From: Stappia sp. WLB 29
GTDB lineage: Bacteria; Pseudomonadota; Alphaproteobacteria; Rhizobiales; Stappiaceae
Length of the DNA stretch: 64,000 bases
Reading direction: 5' to 3'
Assembly: GCF_023507705.1 (NCBI RefSeq)
Contig: NZ_JALBGD010000001.1
Span: 372,001-436,000, forward strand
Each line of letters starts with the position of its first letter. Within the stretch, counting starts at the first letter, position 1. The notes beneath the pieces are model-generated. The model made no database searches and was not told where the DNA came from. It worked only from the letters and a program-made list of their open reading frames with translations. Shown in pieces: positions 26,728-37,534 of this stretch. The position numbers and the translations under genes are program-made.

Positions 26728-29127
26728 TTATTTCGGCGTCCAGGGACGGCGAGCCCCGTAGCTCGGGCGCACCGCGACGGCGAGAGCGTTGCCTGTGCTC
26801 GACGACACCGGTGGCACTGGGGCCGATGACGCCGGCCCCGATAGCTTCGGCGCGAGGCCGGATGCGCTGAAATAGAGCGCGACGGCACCGTCGCGGGCGA
26901 GCCTTGCGCCGTCGAACACCTGCCGTGCCCGGCAATCGGGCGGGGCGATCAATGCCGAGACGATGATGTCGACCTTGCGGCAATCCTCCTCGAAGGCAGC
27001 GCTGTCGCGCACCAGCGAGACCAGCAGCGCCGGTGGGTCCTGCTCTGCCGCAACGGAACGAGGCCTCGTGTCCGGCGGTCCGTTTGCCGGGGTCGTCTCA
27101 CCGGGGACAGGTCCGGGCGGGCCGTGCGCGCGCACCAGGCAAGCCAGCTTGTCGCAGCGCATATCGCCGGCACCGATCCGCCGGTCGCGATGGTGCCGCA
27201 CGCCGATGCCGTCCGCCCGCAGCCACACCTCCGGCAGAAAGCCGCTCGGGCGCGAGGAAACGCGCAACGCGCCCTCGGCGTCGCGAACGGCGATGGTGGT
27301 GCCGGTTGCCGAGATCAGCATGTCCGGCTGCCGGTGCTGGGCATAGAGCAGCACGGAGGCGGCGAGCGGCACCAGGGCCGCCGGGCGATATCCCCGCGGC
27401 GCGAGGCAGGCAACGAGTCCGGCCGCGACCATCGCCAGCGTGCCGGCAAGCGAGGGCGCGCCGATCACCCCGTCGTCCGGCGTCAGGCCGCTGACCCAGG
27501 TCGCCATCGCCACGACGAGATCGATGCCAGCGCCCATCGCGGCCAGCGGCAGGGCCTCCAGCCCGAAGGGCAGCAGGGCCAGAGCGAGCACGGCGAAGGG
27601 CATGACGACAAGCGTCACCACCGGCATCGCCAGCAGGTTGCCGAGCGTGCCGAGCGGCGAGATGCGGTGGAAGTGATAGGCGCCGATCGCCCCCGTCGCG
27701 AGGCCCGCGATCAGCGAGGTCAGCAGCAATCCCCAGAACCAGCCGGCAGCGCCCGAGGTCGCGGCCTGCAGCAATCTCCCAGCGAGCGGAGCCGTCGGCG
27801 CCTGCCGCTCGCGCGCGGCGCGCCGGCGGGTGATCTCCTCATAGGCCGCGATCAGCGCGATCACCGCGGCGAAGGACATCTGGAACCCGGGATCGAGCAG
27901 CGCTTCCGGCAGGACGGCGAGAATGAGGAAGACGGCAATCGCGACATTGCGCAGCGTCAGGGCGCGCCGCGCGAAGATGCGCCCGCAAAACACCAGCACG
28001 ATCATCACGAAGGCCCGCTGCGTCGCAATGGAGCCGCCGGAAATGCCCAGATAGAAAACGGCGGCGGACATGGCCGCGACGGCTGCCCACGCATCGATCC
28101 GCCGCTCCTGCACGAGATACGGGGAGAGCGCCAGCAGCGCCCGCACGACGAAGAAGACGGAGCCGGCGAACAGAGCCATGTGCAGGCCGGAAATCGCCAG
28201 GATATGGGCAAGGCCGGCGGTCCTCAGCGCCTCGGTCACCGGCTCGGGGATCAGCGAGCGGTCGCCGGTGATCAGCGCGATGGCGAGCGCGGCCGCCGTC
28301 GTCTCGCCGAGCGCGGCGATGATCCGCGCGGCAATCGCCTGGCGCAGGTGGACGACCCCGGCCTTCAGCCGCAGGGAGAGCGGCGCCCGCCCCAGATCGA
28401 TGAGGCTCGGCGTGCCGAAAGCGAAGCCGGTCGCGCCGATCCCGTCGAAGAAGGCGCGAAAGGCAAAATCGTAGCCGCCGGGCATCACGGCAGCCGAGGG
28501 CGGCATCAGCCTGGCGCGCAGCCGCAAGGCTTCACCGACGGCGATCCTGTCGCCTTCGGGATCGCCGCGCAGCGACACCCGAACGCGGTACGGCGTCGCC
28601 TCTGCCGCAAGCCGCTCTATCCCCGCAACGCGCAGCAGCAGCCGCGTGCCGCGGTCGGTGCGCTCGGCCTCTTCCACGAAGCCGGTCAGCGTCACGCTGC
28701 GCGCCCGGTCGATCACCGGCGCGGACACGAGCGCGGTGCGCAGGGCGCCGGCAAAAAGCCCGGAGAGCACCAGCGCCAGAACCAGCAGCACGAGACCGTG
28801 CGCACCGCGCCGCGCGCTCGCGAACCAGCCGGCCCAGGCCAGCGCGGCGGCGAGCGCGACAACGGGGACAAGCGGCTCGGCCGGCAGGCGGAAATAGGCG
28901 GCGATGCCGAAGGTGAAGGCGAGCGCGGCGAAGGCAAGCCCGCGCCCCTGCGCCAGGCTCTCGGCGACTGCGGCCGCAAATCTTGCCCCCGGCCCCTCCG
29001 TCTCGTGCCATCTTGTGCGGGCTCGCCGACGACGGGCAAGCAGGTCCGCAAGCGGCAACGGAGGCAGCGCAAGCCAGCGGCGCTCGGCCCGACGGCCTTG
29101 CACCGTGTCAGGTAGCGTGTCAGGCAC
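26728..29127 (-). CDS. comEC: ComEC/Rec2-type DNA-uptake channel protein
   Basis: Polytopic membrane protein of the ComEC family, the inner-membrane DNA channel in competent bacteria. It is about 799 aa with an N-terminal DUF4131-like part, the competence domain (ALITGDRSLIPEPVTEALRT and LAHILAISGLHMALFAGSVF) and a short C-terminal domain. That last part lacks the HxHxDH metal motif of the metallo-beta-lactamase domain found in Bacillus ComEC, so nuclease activity is unlikely. The start is uncertain: GTG codons at 29127 and 29103 are candidates and no ATG fits. It is convergent with lexA and divergent from gltX. No other competence genes are in view. Confidence 0.87.
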   Translation of the reverse strand: MPDTLPDTVQGRRAERRWLALPPLPLADLLARRRRARTRWHETEGPGARFAAAVAESLAQGRGLAFAALAFTFGIAAYFRLPAEPLVPVVALAAALAWAGWFASARRGAHGLVLLVLALVLSGLFAGALRTALVSAPVIDRARSVTLTGFVEEAERTDRGTRLLLRVAGIERLAAEATPYRVRVSLRGDPEGDRIAVGEALRLRARLMPPSAAVMPGGYDFAFRAFFDGIGATGFAFGTPSLIDLGRAPLSLRLKAGVVHLRQAIAARIIAALGETTAAALAIALITGDRSLIPEPVTEALRTAGLAHILAISGLHMALFAGSVFFVVRALLALSPYLVQERRIDAWAAVAAMSAAVFYLGISGGSIATQRAFVMIVLVFCGRIFARRALTLRNVAIAVFLILAVLPEALLDPGFQMSFAAVIALIAAYEEITRRRAARERQAPTAPLAGRLLQAATSGAAGWFWGLLLTSLIAGLATGAIGAYHFHRISPLGTLGNLLAMPVVTLVVMPFAVLALALLPFGLEALPLAAMGAGIDLVVAMATWVSGLTPDDGVIGAPSLAGTLAMVAAGLVACLAPRGYRPAALVPLAASVLLYAQHRQPDMLISATGTTIAVRDAEGALRVSSRPSGFLPEVWLRADGIGVRHHRDRRIGAGDMRCDKLACLVRAHGPPGPVPGETTPANGPPDTRPRSVAAEQDPPALLVSLVRDSAAFEEDCRKVDIIVSALIAPPDCRARQVFDGARLARDGAVALYFSASGLAPKLSGPASSAPVPPVSSSTGNALAVAVRPSYGARRPWTPK

Positions 29128-29385
29128 CGTGCCTGGTAGCGCCTGCCTGTCGTCGTCCTCGCCCGTCCGGGACACCCCAGCCGCCCCTCCCCTGGCTGCT
29201 GCGTGCCACCGAACGCTCAAGCATTGGTGGCGCGCCGCCGCTGTGCTACACGGTCGCCGACCGTGCCAGGACCGGAGCGTTGCATTGCAACCGGGTTCGC
29301 GCAAGACGCGAAACGGCACCGGACAGTCCCGAAGGCTCGCCGGACGCACCGTACCGGCACCGCCACCGATCACGAGGCCTTTTGA

Positions 29386-30816
29386 ATGAGCTCTCCCGTC
29401 GTCACGCGCTTTGCGCCCTCCCCGACCGGTTACCTGCATATCGGCGGCGCCCGCACGGCGCTGTTCAACTGGCTCTATGCCCGCCGCTTCGGCGGCAAGA
29501 TGCTGCTGCGGATCGAGGATACCGACCGTGAGCGCAGCACCGATGCGGCGATCTCCGCGATCCTCGACGGGCTGACCTGGCTCGGCCTCGACTGGGAGGG
29601 CGAGGCGATCTCGCAGTTCGCCCGCGCCGCCCGCCACCGCGAGGCGGCCGAGAGCCTGATCGAGAAGGGCATGGCCTATCGCTGCTACGCGACGCCGGAG
29701 GAGCTGACCGCGATGCGCGAGGAGCAGCGCGCCAAGGGCCTGCCGCCGCGCTATGACGGGCGCTGGCGCGACCGCGATCCCTCCGAGGCCCCGGCCGGCG
29801 TCAAGCCGGCGATCCGGCTCAAGGCACCGGTCGACGGCGAGACGGTGATCGAGGACAAGGTGCAGGGCCGCGTCGTCTTCCCGAACAAGGACCTCGACGA
29901 CCTGGTGCTGCTGCGCTCCGACGGCACGCCGACCTACATGCTCGCCGTCGTCGTCGACGACCACGACATGGGCGTCACCCACATCATCCGCGGCGACGAC
30001 CACCTGACCAATGCCGCCCGCCAGACGCTGATCTACCGGGCGCTCGGCTGGGACGTGCCGGTGATGGCGCATATCCCGCTGATCCACGGGCCGGACGGCG
30101 CCAAGCTGTCGAAGCGCCACGGCGCGCTCGGCGTCGAGGCCTATCGCGCCATGGGCTACCTGCCGGCCGCCATGCGCAACTATCTGGCGCGCCTCGGCTG
30201 GAGCCACGGCGACGACGAGATCTTCTCGACGCAGGAGATGACCGGCTGGTTCGACCTCGACGCCATCGGCAAGTCGCCCTCACGCTTCGACTTCAAGAAG
30301 CTGGAGAATCTCAACGGCCACTACATGCGCGCCGCCGGCACGGACGAACTGCTGGCCGACTTCACCAGCTTCCTGCCGCATGCGGAGAACGCCGAGGGCC
30401 TGCGCACCTGGCTGCAGGACCCGGCGCATGTCGAGATGTTCCGCGCCGCCCTGCCGGGGCTGAAGGAGCGTGCCAAGACCCTGGTCGAGCTCGCCGACAG
30501 CGCCGAGTATCTGTGGGTGCAGCGCCCGCTCGCCATGGACGAGAAGGCGGAAAAGCTGCTGGAGGCGGACGATGCGCGCAAGGTGCTCGCCGACCTGCAC
30601 GCGCGCCTGTCCGCGCTCGAGACCTGGAGCGCGGAGACGACCGAAGAGGCCGTGCGCACCTATGCCGAAGAGACCGATCTCAAGCTCGGCAAGGCGGCGC
30701 AGCCGCTGCGCGCGGCGCTGACCGGCCGCGGCACCTCGCCCGGCATCTTCGATGTGCTGGCCGTGCTCGGCCGCGAGGAATCGCTCGCCCGCATCGCCGA
30801 CCAGGCCGCCGGCTGA
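29386..30816 (+). CDS. gltX: Glutamate-tRNA ligase
   Basis: Class I aminoacyl-tRNA synthetase of 476 aa. The ATP-site HIGH motif is HIGG in [20 protein letters not shown], and the KMSKS-like motif is KLSKR in [22 protein letters not shown] binds the 3' end region. Lengths and motifs fit either discriminating GluRS or a paralogue with relaxed tRNA choice; Alphaproteobacteria often have two copies and this window cannot tell which this is. Divergent from comEC. Confidence 0.96.
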   Translation: MSSPVVTRFAPSPTGYLHIGGARTALFNWLYARRFGGKMLLRIEDTDRERSTDAAISAILDGLTWLGLDWEGEAISQFARAARHREAAESLIEKGMAYRCYATPEELTAMREEQRAKGLPPRYDGRWRDRDPSEAPAGVKPAIRLKAPVDGETVIEDKVQGRVVFPNKDLDDLVLLRSDGTPTYMLAVVVDDHDMGVTHIIRGDDHLTNAARQTLIYRALGWDVPVMAHIPLIHGPDGAKLSKRHGALGVEAYRAMGYLPAAMRNYLARLGWSHGDDEIFSTQEMTGWFDLDAIGKSPSRFDFKKLENLNGHYMRAAGTDELLADFTSFLPHAENAEGLRTWLQDPAHVEMFRAALPGLKERAKTLVELADSAEYLWVQRPLAMDEKAEKLLEADDARKVLADLHARLSALETWSAETTEEAVRTYAEETDLKLGKAAQPLRAALTGRGTSPGIFDVLAVLGREESLARIADQAAG

Positions 30817-30852
30817 CCCGATACGGCGCGGCACCTGCGCCGGCAACGACCA

Positions 30853-30879
30853 GGCGGCGGCCCGATCCCGGCCGCCGCC
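30853..30879 (+). terminator. GC-rich hairpin after gltX
   Basis: A perfect 10-bp stem GGCGGCGGCC / GGCCGCCGCC with a 7-nt loop, 36 nt after the gltX stop. There is no T-run, so it may act in 3' processing rather than intrinsic termination. Confidence 0.35.
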
Positions 30880-31066
30880 CGCGGTTCACATGAATCCCCC
30901 GTCACCCTGTGACGAAAGCGTTAGGGAGGCGCGCTTGCGGGGAGCGGACAAATGGGATACGCAACATTCGACCTTTCCTCCCGCCGTGTGTCCGGCACGC
31001 CCCAGCCTCTCCTGGAGGCCGGTCCGGACGATCCTGCGGCGCGCTTCATATAAGGGGGTAGCCTGA

Positions 31067-32359
31067 ATGAGCGACAACACTGCCAAGCTGACGATGGGTG
31101 ACAAGTCCTGGGACTTGAAGGTGCGTCCGGGCTCCATCGGACCCGACGTCGTCGATATCGCCTCGCTTTACGCGCAGACCGGCTGTTTCACCTACGACCC
31201 GGGCTTCACCTCGACGGCCTCGTGCGAATCCGCCATCACCTATATCGACGGCGACGAGGGCACGCTGCTGTATCGCGGCTATCCGATCGAGCAGTTGGCC
31301 GAGCACGGTGATTTCCTGGAGAGCTGCTACCTGCTGCTCTACGGCGAGCTGCCGACCAAGGCCCAGAAGGACGACTTCGTGCATCGCGTGACCTATCACA
31401 CGATGATCCACGAGCAGATGAGCCGCTTCTTCACCGGCTTCCGCCGCGATGCCCACCCCATGGCGATCATGGTCGGCACCGTCGGCGCGCTCTCGGCCTT
31501 CTACCACGACTCGACCGACATCTCGGACCCGCACCAGCGCATGGTGGCGAGCCTGCGCATGATCGCGAAGATGCCGACGATTGCGGCGATGGCTTACAAG
31601 TATCATGTCGGCCAGCCCTTCGTGTATCCGCGCAACGACCTCGACTACGCCTCGAACTTCCTGCACATGTGCTTCGCGGTGCCTTGCGAGGAATACAAGG
31701 TCAACCCCGTTCTCGCCCGCGCCATGGACCGGATCTTCATCCTCCATGCCGACCACGAGCAGAATGCCTCGACCTCGACCGTGCGTCTCGCCGGTTCCTC
31801 GGGCGCCAACCCCTTCGCCTGCATCGCGGCCGGCATCGCCTGCCTGTGGGGCCCGGCGCATGGCGGCGCCAACGAGGCGGCGCTCAACATGCTGTCGGAG
31901 ATCGGCTCGGTCGACCGCATCCCGGAATACATCGCCCGCGCCAAGGACAAGAACGATCCGTTCCGCCTGATGGGCTTCGGCCACCGGGTCTACAAGAACT
32001 ACGACCCGCGCGCCCGCATCATGCAGAAGACCACGCATGAAGTGCTGGCCGAGCTCGGGATCCGGGACGATCCGCTTCTCGACGTCGCCATGGAGCTGGA
32101 GAAGATCGCTCTCAACGACGAATATTTCATCGAGAAGAAGCTCTATCCGAACATCGACTTCTACTCCGGCATCACGCTGCGTGCGCTCGGCTTCCCGACC
32201 ACCATGTTCACCGTGCTGTTCGCCCTGGCGCGGACCGTCGGCTGGATCGCCCAGTGGAAGGAGATGGTCGAGGATCCGTCCCAGAAGATCGGCCGCCCGC
32301 GCCAGCTCTACACGGGCGCGGCACAGCGCGACTACCTGCCGGTCTCCCAGCGTCGCTGA
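31067..32359 (+). CDS. gltA: Citrate synthase (type II)
   Basis: First committed enzyme of the TCA cycle, condensing acetyl-CoA and oxaloacetate. The 430-aa length and N-terminal beta domain ([19 protein letters not shown]) mark the hexameric, NADH-sensitive Gram-negative type. Catalytic residues lie in [31 protein letters not shown] and [15 protein letters not shown]. It starts behind AAGGGGG and ends before a strong intrinsic terminator, so it is probably monocistronic. Confidence 0.98.
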   Translation: MSDNTAKLTMGDKSWDLKVRPGSIGPDVVDIASLYAQTGCFTYDPGFTSTASCESAITYIDGDEGTLLYRGYPIEQLAEHGDFLESCYLLLYGELPTKAQKDDFVHRVTYHTMIHEQMSRFFTGFRRDAHPMAIMVGTVGALSAFYHDSTDISDPHQRMVASLRMIAKMPTIAAMAYKYHVGQPFVYPRNDLDYASNFLHMCFAVPCEEYKVNPVLARAMDRIFILHADHEQNASTSTVRLAGSSGANPFACIAAGIACLWGPAHGGANEAALNMLSEIGSVDRIPEYIARAKDKNDPFRLMGFGHRVYKNYDPRARIMQKTTHEVLAELGIRDDPLLDVAMELEKIALNDEYFIEKKLYPNIDFYSGITLRALGFPTTMFTVLFALARTVGWIAQWKEMVEDPSQKIGRPRQLYTGAAQRDYLPVSQRR

Positions 32360-32385
32360 GCGGATCGACACAGCCAAGCTTGAAA

Positions 32386-32408
32386 GGCCGCCTCCGGGCG
32401 GCCTTTTT
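32386..32408 (+). terminator. Intrinsic terminator of gltA
   Basis: A 7-bp GC stem GGCCGCC / GGCGGCC with a TCCG loop, preceded by AAA and followed by TTTTT. It lies 26 nt after the gltA stop and is the clearest intrinsic terminator in the central part of the window. Confidence 0.9.
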
Positions 32409-32570
32409 GCTTTGGGGACGACGTGCGCGGGGGCGGCCGAAGCGGAGCAGCACGGCGGTCGTGGCATGGTTCCGGAGCGCGCCTCATAGGCCCTCGGCTC
32501 TCCAATCCCGGCGCGGCGTTGACCCGCCGTCCGGGAGCACGCAAGGAGAGGTTCGGGTGTTCTCGCCGCC

Positions 32571-32715
32571 GCTCTGGGAACGAATGGGCCCGGGTCGCGC
32601 TTCGCTTGGCCGGGGTGACGGCCGAGAGGATGTGAGGTCGTTCCACTTTCTCAGGCTGTCATCCCGGCCGCAGGCGAAGCCGGAGAGCCGGGAACCATTG
32701 GCACCCTCGGCAGGT
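32571..32715. repeat. Dispersed intergenic repeat, copy A
   Basis: About 145 bp that aligns with copy C1 between dnaE and lolD. Shared blocks include GGGAACGAATGGGCCC, CGCTTGGCCGGGGTGACGGC, GGATGTGAGGTC, CCCGGCCGCAGGCGAAGCCG and CATTGGCACC. It occupies the roughly 530-nt gap between the gltA terminator and lpxB. The remainder of that gap (to 32935) shows no gene; its last 100 nt are AT-richer. Confidence 0.75.
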
Positions 32716-32935
32716 GTTTGGCGGAATGCCTCTCACCGCGTCAACGCCGGTGCGGCAAGCGGGGATAGAAAACGCCGCTCCCGTCGCGACAGCGGGGACA
32801 AGTGGCCGGAGACGGGCCCACGCGATTTGCGCAACTGTCTCAATATTTCTCCAACTCATTGAAATGTATGAAATATTTTTGAGACGGATTTTGCAAAATT
32901 TCAGCGCAAATTTGCGAATCCCGTCTCAATTCGCC

Positions 32936-34156
32936 TCAAACGCCGCTTTCCGCGCCCGACCCTGCCGACGCACGGCGAACCTCTTCCAGAACGATGCGCG
33001 CGGCGGCGCCTGCCTGGCTCTCGTCCCCCTCCAACCGCATCACCGTGTCGAGCCGGGCGAAGGCGTCGACCTGCCGGCGGCGGGCCGGGCCGTCGACCAG
33101 CAGCGGGGCGACCGCATCGGCGAGCGCGCGCGGGCTGGCATCGTCGTCCAGGAACTCCGGCACGACATTCTCGCCGAGGATGATGTTGGGCAGCACCATG
33201 GAGCTGACGCGGGCGACCGGCACGATGCGGTGAATGTCCTTGAGCCGGCGGAAGAACCAGTCGAGCTTGTAGGCGACGACCATCGGCACGCCGGAGATCG
33301 CCAGCTCCAGCGAGACGGTGCCGGAGGCGGCGAGCGCGGCATGGGCCCGGCGGAAGGTGGCGAGCTTTGCCGCCTCGCCCGTCACCAGCTGCGGAGGGTG
33401 CGGCCAATCGGCAAGCTGCTCCTCGATCATCGGCCTTAAGCGCGGCACCGCCGGCAGCACCACCTCGAGGCCCGGATGCGCCTGCCGCAGGATGTCGACC
33501 GCGCCGCGGAAGTCCTGCAGCAGGCGGGTCACCTCGCTGCGCCGGCTGCCCGGCAGCATCAGCAGCACCGGCGCGCCCTCCTCCAGCGCGCGCCGTTCGC
33601 CGGCGGCGGGACGGAAGTCACCGATCCGCTCGATCAGGGAATGGCCGACATAGCTGGTCGGCGGGCCGCCGAGCTTTTCGTGCACGCCGGGCTCGAAGGG
33701 CAGGATCGCGAGCAACCGGTCGACATAGGCCGCCATGCGACGCGCCCGCCCCGGCCGCCACGCCCAGACCGACGGCGAGACATAATCGACGATGGGAATC
33801 GAGGGCGCGCGCTTGCGCACCCGCTTGGCAACGTTGTGGGTGAAATCGGGACTGTCGACGATGACCAGAACGTCGGGCGCCCTGGCGACCACATCGTCGA
33901 CGGTCCGGTAGACCCGGCGGACGATGGAGGGAAGCCGCGCCAGCACGGCGCTAAGCCCCATGACGGCAATGTCCTCGATGGGAAAGAGGCTGGTCAAGCC
34001 CTGCGCTTCCATGCGCTCGCCGCCGACGCCGAAAAACTCGACCGGCCGGCCGGCCTGCGCGGCAATGGCCGCCATCATCGGCGCGGCCAGTTGGTCGCCG
34101 GACTCCTCGCCGGCGACCACATAAACCCGCAGCGGGCGAACGGCGACTTCGGTCAT
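32936..34156 (-). CDS. lpxB: Lipid-A-disaccharide synthase
   Basis: Glycosyltransferase that joins UDP-2,3-diacylglucosamine and lipid X in lipid A synthesis at the inner membrane. The 406-aa protein shows VYVVAGEESGDQLAAPMMAA, IVDSPDFTHNVAKRVRKRAP, YVSPSVWAWRPGRARRMA, LLMLPGSRRSEVTRLL and ALAASGTVSLELAI, all typical. Its ATG overlaps the lpxI stop (ATGA). It is the last gene of the long rpsB-to-lpxB block. Confidence 0.97.
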   Translation of the reverse strand: MTEVAVRPLRVYVVAGEESGDQLAAPMMAAIAAQAGRPVEFFGVGGERMEAQGLTSLFPIEDIAVMGLSAVLARLPSIVRRVYRTVDDVVARAPDVLVIVDSPDFTHNVAKRVRKRAPSIPIVDYVSPSVWAWRPGRARRMAAYVDRLLAILPFEPGVHEKLGGPPTSYVGHSLIERIGDFRPAAGERRALEEGAPVLLMLPGSRRSEVTRLLQDFRGAVDILRQAHPGLEVVLPAVPRLRPMIEEQLADWPHPPQLVTGEAAKLATFRRAHAALAASGTVSLELAISGVPMVVAYKLDWFFRRLKDIHRIVPVARVSSMVLPNIILGENVVPEFLDDDASPRALADAVAPLLVDGPARRRQVDAFARLDTVMRLEGDESQAGAAARIVLEEVRRASAGSGAESGV

Positions 34157-35049
34157 CGCCCGCCCTCCGCCTGCGCCGGGGCCGGCGCGGAAATACCGTA
34201 GAGAAACACCCCCGACCGCGCGGCGAGCGCCACGGTCTCGGCCCGCTCGGCGATCAGCACCCGGCCGGCCTCGATGGCGATGCCGGAGAGCCCGGCATCC
34301 CGCACCCGCTGCACGGTGCCCGGCCCGATGGTCGGCAGGTCGACGCGCAGGTCCTGGCCCGGCTTGGCGCATTTCACCAGCACCCCGCCCTTGCCGCGCA
34401 CCCGGCCGCGCTCGCGCAGCTCGCGGCAGCGCTCCAGCATGGAATCGGTGCCCTCCGCCCCCTCCACCGCAATGATGCGGCCGTGGAAGCAAACGGCGGC
34501 CTGGCCGATGTCGAGACGGCCGAGCTCGGCGACGGTGGCCGCGCCCAGCTCCATGTCGGCGAGCAGCTCGCCCTTCGGCGGCGTGCCGGCCATGCAGCCG
34601 GGCTGCGCCAGCAGCTGCGGGGCGACCTCGTGAGCCCCGACGACGCGGAAGCCCTCGCCCTCGAAAAAGCGGATGACCTTCTTGAGAAGGGAATCGTCGC
34701 CGCCGGCGAGCGAGGCGATGATCTTCGGCAGCCGGCGCATGGTGCCGAGATCGCTGACGATCTCGCGCAGCTCCGGCCGGCGGGTGATGCTGCCGATCAT
34801 CACCAGATCGCGCACCTTTTCCCGCTCCAGATGGCTGGCGAGCTTGCCGATCTGGCCCCAGCCGAGATGGACGGGAGAGAAGGCCTCGACCGACGGGTCG
34901 GCCTCGCCCTTGATGGCGATGGCGACGACCCGGCGGCCGCGGTCGCTGGCCGCGCGCAGCACCTCTGCCGGCAGCTTGCCGCCGCCGCAGATGACGGCGA
35001 CGGCGCCCTCGCCGTCGATGCTGGCAACTGTGTCGGATGCGTCGTGCAT
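34153..35049 (-). CDS. lpxI: LpxI, UDP-2,3-diacylglucosamine pyrophosphatase (DUF1009)
   Basis: Hydrolyses UDP-2,3-diacylglucosamine to lipid X; in Alphaproteobacteria LpxI replaces the unrelated LpxH. The 298-aa protein begins its fold at VAVICGGGKLPAEVLRAA and has the C-terminal catalytic-domain segment CAKPGQDLRVDLPTIGPGTV. Two starts are possible: the ATG used here, or a GTG at 35085 that overlaps the lpxA stop as GTGA and would add 12 residues. The ATG gives a length closer to the family. The order lpxA-lpxI-lpxB matches its pathway role. Confidence 0.93.
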   Translation of the reverse strand: MHDASDTVASIDGEGAVAVICGGGKLPAEVLRAASDRGRRVVAIAIKGEADPSVEAFSPVHLGWGQIGKLASHLEREKVRDLVMIGSITRRPELREIVSDLGTMRRLPKIIASLAGGDDSLLKKVIRFFEGEGFRVVGAHEVAPQLLAQPGCMAGTPPKGELLADMELGAATVAELGRLDIGQAAVCFHGRIIAVEGAEGTDSMLERCRELRERGRVRGKGGVLVKCAKPGQDLRVDLPTIGPGTVQRVRDAGLSGIAIEAGRVLIAERAETVALAARSGVFLYGISAPAPAQAEGGR

Positions 35050-35081
35050 GGCCCCGTCCTCTGCCGGTGCCGACGGGCGGA

Positions 35082-35888
35082 TCACCCGTCCTGGGCCGGC
35101 GTGCAGAAGCGGCGGTCGGTCTCGACCAGGATGAAATCCGTCACACGGCGCACGAGGGCCGCGCCCTCATAGGCGGCCGCGACCTTCTCCGCGCGCTGGC
35201 GCAGCGTGCCCTCGGAGCTCTCGAACAGGTCCTTATAGGCGTTGCGCAGGGCGTGGATGTCCTCGCGCGAGAACCCGTGCCGCTTGAGCCCGACGAGGTT
35301 CAGCCCCATCAGGCGGGCGCGGTTGCCCATCACCATGCCGAAGGGAATGAGGTCGTTCTCGAGGCCGGCAAGACCGCCGACAAACGCGTGGTCGCCGATC
35401 CGGGTGAACTGGATCGCCGCCGCGCCGCCGCCGAAAATAACGTTGTTGCCGACCGTGACATGGCCGGCGATCATCACGTTGTTCGACAGGATGACGCCGT
35501 CGCCGAGACGGGAATCGTGGCCGACATGCGAGTTGGCGAGGAAGGCGCAGCGATTGCCGATCACCGTCTCCAGGCCGCCGCCCTCCGTCCCCGGATTGAG
35601 CGTGACGCCCTCGCGGATGATACAATCGGTGCCGATGGTGAGCGTTGCGTCCTCGCCGCGATACTTGAGATCCTGCGCCTGATGTCCGACGGAGGCGAAA
35701 GGAAAGATCTGCGTCCGCGCCCCGACGCTCGTCCGCCCGGCCACGACCACATGCGACTTCAGCACGACGCCGTCGCCCAGCACGGCCCGCGGCCCGACAT
35801 GGCAGAACGGTCCGATGGACACGCCCTCGCCCAGCCTGGCGCCGTCCTCGACGACCGCGGAAGGGTGGATTGCGGAGTGAGCTGCCAT
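35082..35888 (-). CDS. lpxA: UDP-N-acetylglucosamine acyltransferase
   Basis: First step of lipid A synthesis, moving a 3-hydroxyacyl chain from ACP to UDP-GlcNAc. The 268-aa protein is a left-handed beta helix of hexapeptide repeats (AIHPSAVVEDGARLGEGVSI onward) with catalytic His in ANSHVGHDSRLGDG and a helical C-terminus. The start MAAHSAIHPSA was preferred over an upstream in-frame codon. It lies 10 nt behind fabZ. Confidence 0.97.
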   Translation of the reverse strand: MAAHSAIHPSAVVEDGARLGEGVSIGPFCHVGPRAVLGDGVVLKSHVVVAGRTSVGARTQIFPFASVGHQAQDLKYRGEDATLTIGTDCIIREGVTLNPGTEGGGLETVIGNRCAFLANSHVGHDSRLGDGVILSNNVMIAGHVTVGNNVIFGGGAAAIQFTRIGDHAFVGGLAGLENDLIPFGMVMGNRARLMGLNLVGLKRHGFSREDIHALRNAYKDLFESSEGTLRQRAEKVAAAYEGAALVRRVTDFILVETDRRFCTPAQDG

Positions 35889-35898
35889 CACGCGCGCC

Positions 35899-36363
<465 letters not shown>

Positions 36364-36405
36364 TCTTCTGTCCCCAGGCAACCAAAACCAGTCCGGTTCG
36401 AAATC

Positions 36406-37464
36406 TCAGTCCTTGTCCCGCGCGGAACCGGCTCCGCGCTCGGCAAGCTTCGCCAGCGTCATGATCTCGCGGAACCACACCTTCACCGGCTTGGCCGGAA
36501 CGCCGCCATAGCGCGCGCCGGGCGGCACGTCCGCCTCGACCACGCTGACGGCGGCGATCTGCGCGCCCATGCCGATGGTGACATGGCCGCGCACGCCGGT
36601 CTGCCCGCCGAGCGCGACATAGTCCTCCAGCGTCGCGCTGCCGGAAATGCCGACCTGCGAGACGATCACGCAATGCCGTCCGATCACCACGTTGTGGCCG
36701 ATCTGGACCTGGTTGTCGATCTTGGTGCCCTCGCCGATGATCGTGTCGCGGTTGGCGCCGCGGTCGACCGTGGTGTTGGCACCGATCTCCACATCGTTCT
36801 GGATGATCACGCGGCCGATCTGCGGCACCTTGAGGTGCCCGCCCGGCCCCATGGCGAAGCCGAAGCCGTCCTGCCCCGTGCACACGCCCGGATGCAGGAT
36901 CACCCGGTCGCCGACCAGCGTGTGCTGCAGCACCGCATTGGCGCCGACCGTGCAGTCGCGCCCGATGCGCACGCCCGCGCCGATCACCGCATTGGCCTGG
37001 ATGCGCGTGCCGCTGCCGATCTCCGCTTCCGGCCCGACGACCGCACCGGCCTCGACGACGACACCGGCCTCGAGCCGGGCCGAGGCGTCGACGCGCGCAT
37101 GCGGCGAGATGCCGGACGCCGTGCCGTCGAGCGCGACGGGGCGCATGGAGGCGGGATAGAGGCGGGCGAGCAGCTGGGCCCAGGCCTTGTAGGGCTGGTC
37201 GGCAACCAGGGGAACGACGCCCTCGGGCACCTTGTCCGCATGCTTGCGGGCAACGATGCAGGCGGTCGCCGAGGTGGAGGCCAGCACCGGCAGGTATTTG
37301 GGATTGTCGAAGAAGACGATATCGCCGGCCGAGGCATCCTCGAGCGGCGCGACGCCGGACACCTGCACCTCCCCACCGCCGCGCGGCAGGTCTCCCGTCA
37401 CCCACTCGGCCACGGTCGCAAGGGCCACGGGCTCGAACGGGTCAAAGAAACAGGGGTCGCTCAT
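36406..37464 (-). CDS. lpxD: UDP-3-O-acylglucosamine N-acyltransferase
   Basis: Third lipid A step, N-acylating UDP-3-O-acylglucosamine. The 352-aa protein has an N-terminal uridine-binding domain ([40 protein letters not shown]) and a hexapeptide beta helix with catalytic His in [11 protein letters not shown]. The [17 protein letters not shown] and [12 protein letters not shown] turns are characteristic. It is 70 nt behind bamA, with a hairpin in between. Confidence 0.97.
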   Translation of the reverse strand: MSDPCFFDPFEPVALATVAEWVTGDLPRGGGEVQVSGVAPLEDASAGDIVFFDNPKYLPVLASTSATACIVARKHADKVPEGVVPLVADQPYKAWAQLLARLYPASMRPVALDGTASGISPHARVDASARLEAGVVVEAGAVVGPEAEIGSGTRIQANAVIGAGVRIGRDCTVGANAVLQHTLVGDRVILHPGVCTGQDGFGFAMGPGGHLKVPQIGRVIIQNDVEIGANTTVDRGANRDTIIGEGTKIDNQVQIGHNVVIGRHCVIVSQVGISGSATLEDYVALGGQTGVRGHVTIGMGAQIAAVSVVEADVPPGARYGGVPAKPVKVWFREIMTLAKLAERGAGSARDKD

Positions 37465-37482
37465 CGTCTTCCCATAATGAAT

Positions 37483-37507
37483 CCGGCCGCCGAATGTCGG
37501 CGGCCGG
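37483..37507 (-). terminator. Intercistronic hairpin bamA-lpxD
   Basis: An 11-bp inverted repeat, CCGGCCGCCGA / TCGGCGGCCGG with a 3-nt loop, lies 28 nt after the bamA stop. It is followed by ATTCATT on the minus strand, not a T-run. It may attenuate or stabilise the mRNA between bamA and the lpx genes. Confidence 0.45.
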
Positions 37508-37534
37508 TCTTGAAATCGTGAACTGTCCGCCGGA

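Noticed and set aside
29280-29292. Palindrome GTTGCATTGCAAC between comEC and gltX
   Set aside because: Shares TTGCA/TGCAA with the dyad at 10767-10787 but differs in spacing; with only two loosely similar sites a common regulator is not supported.
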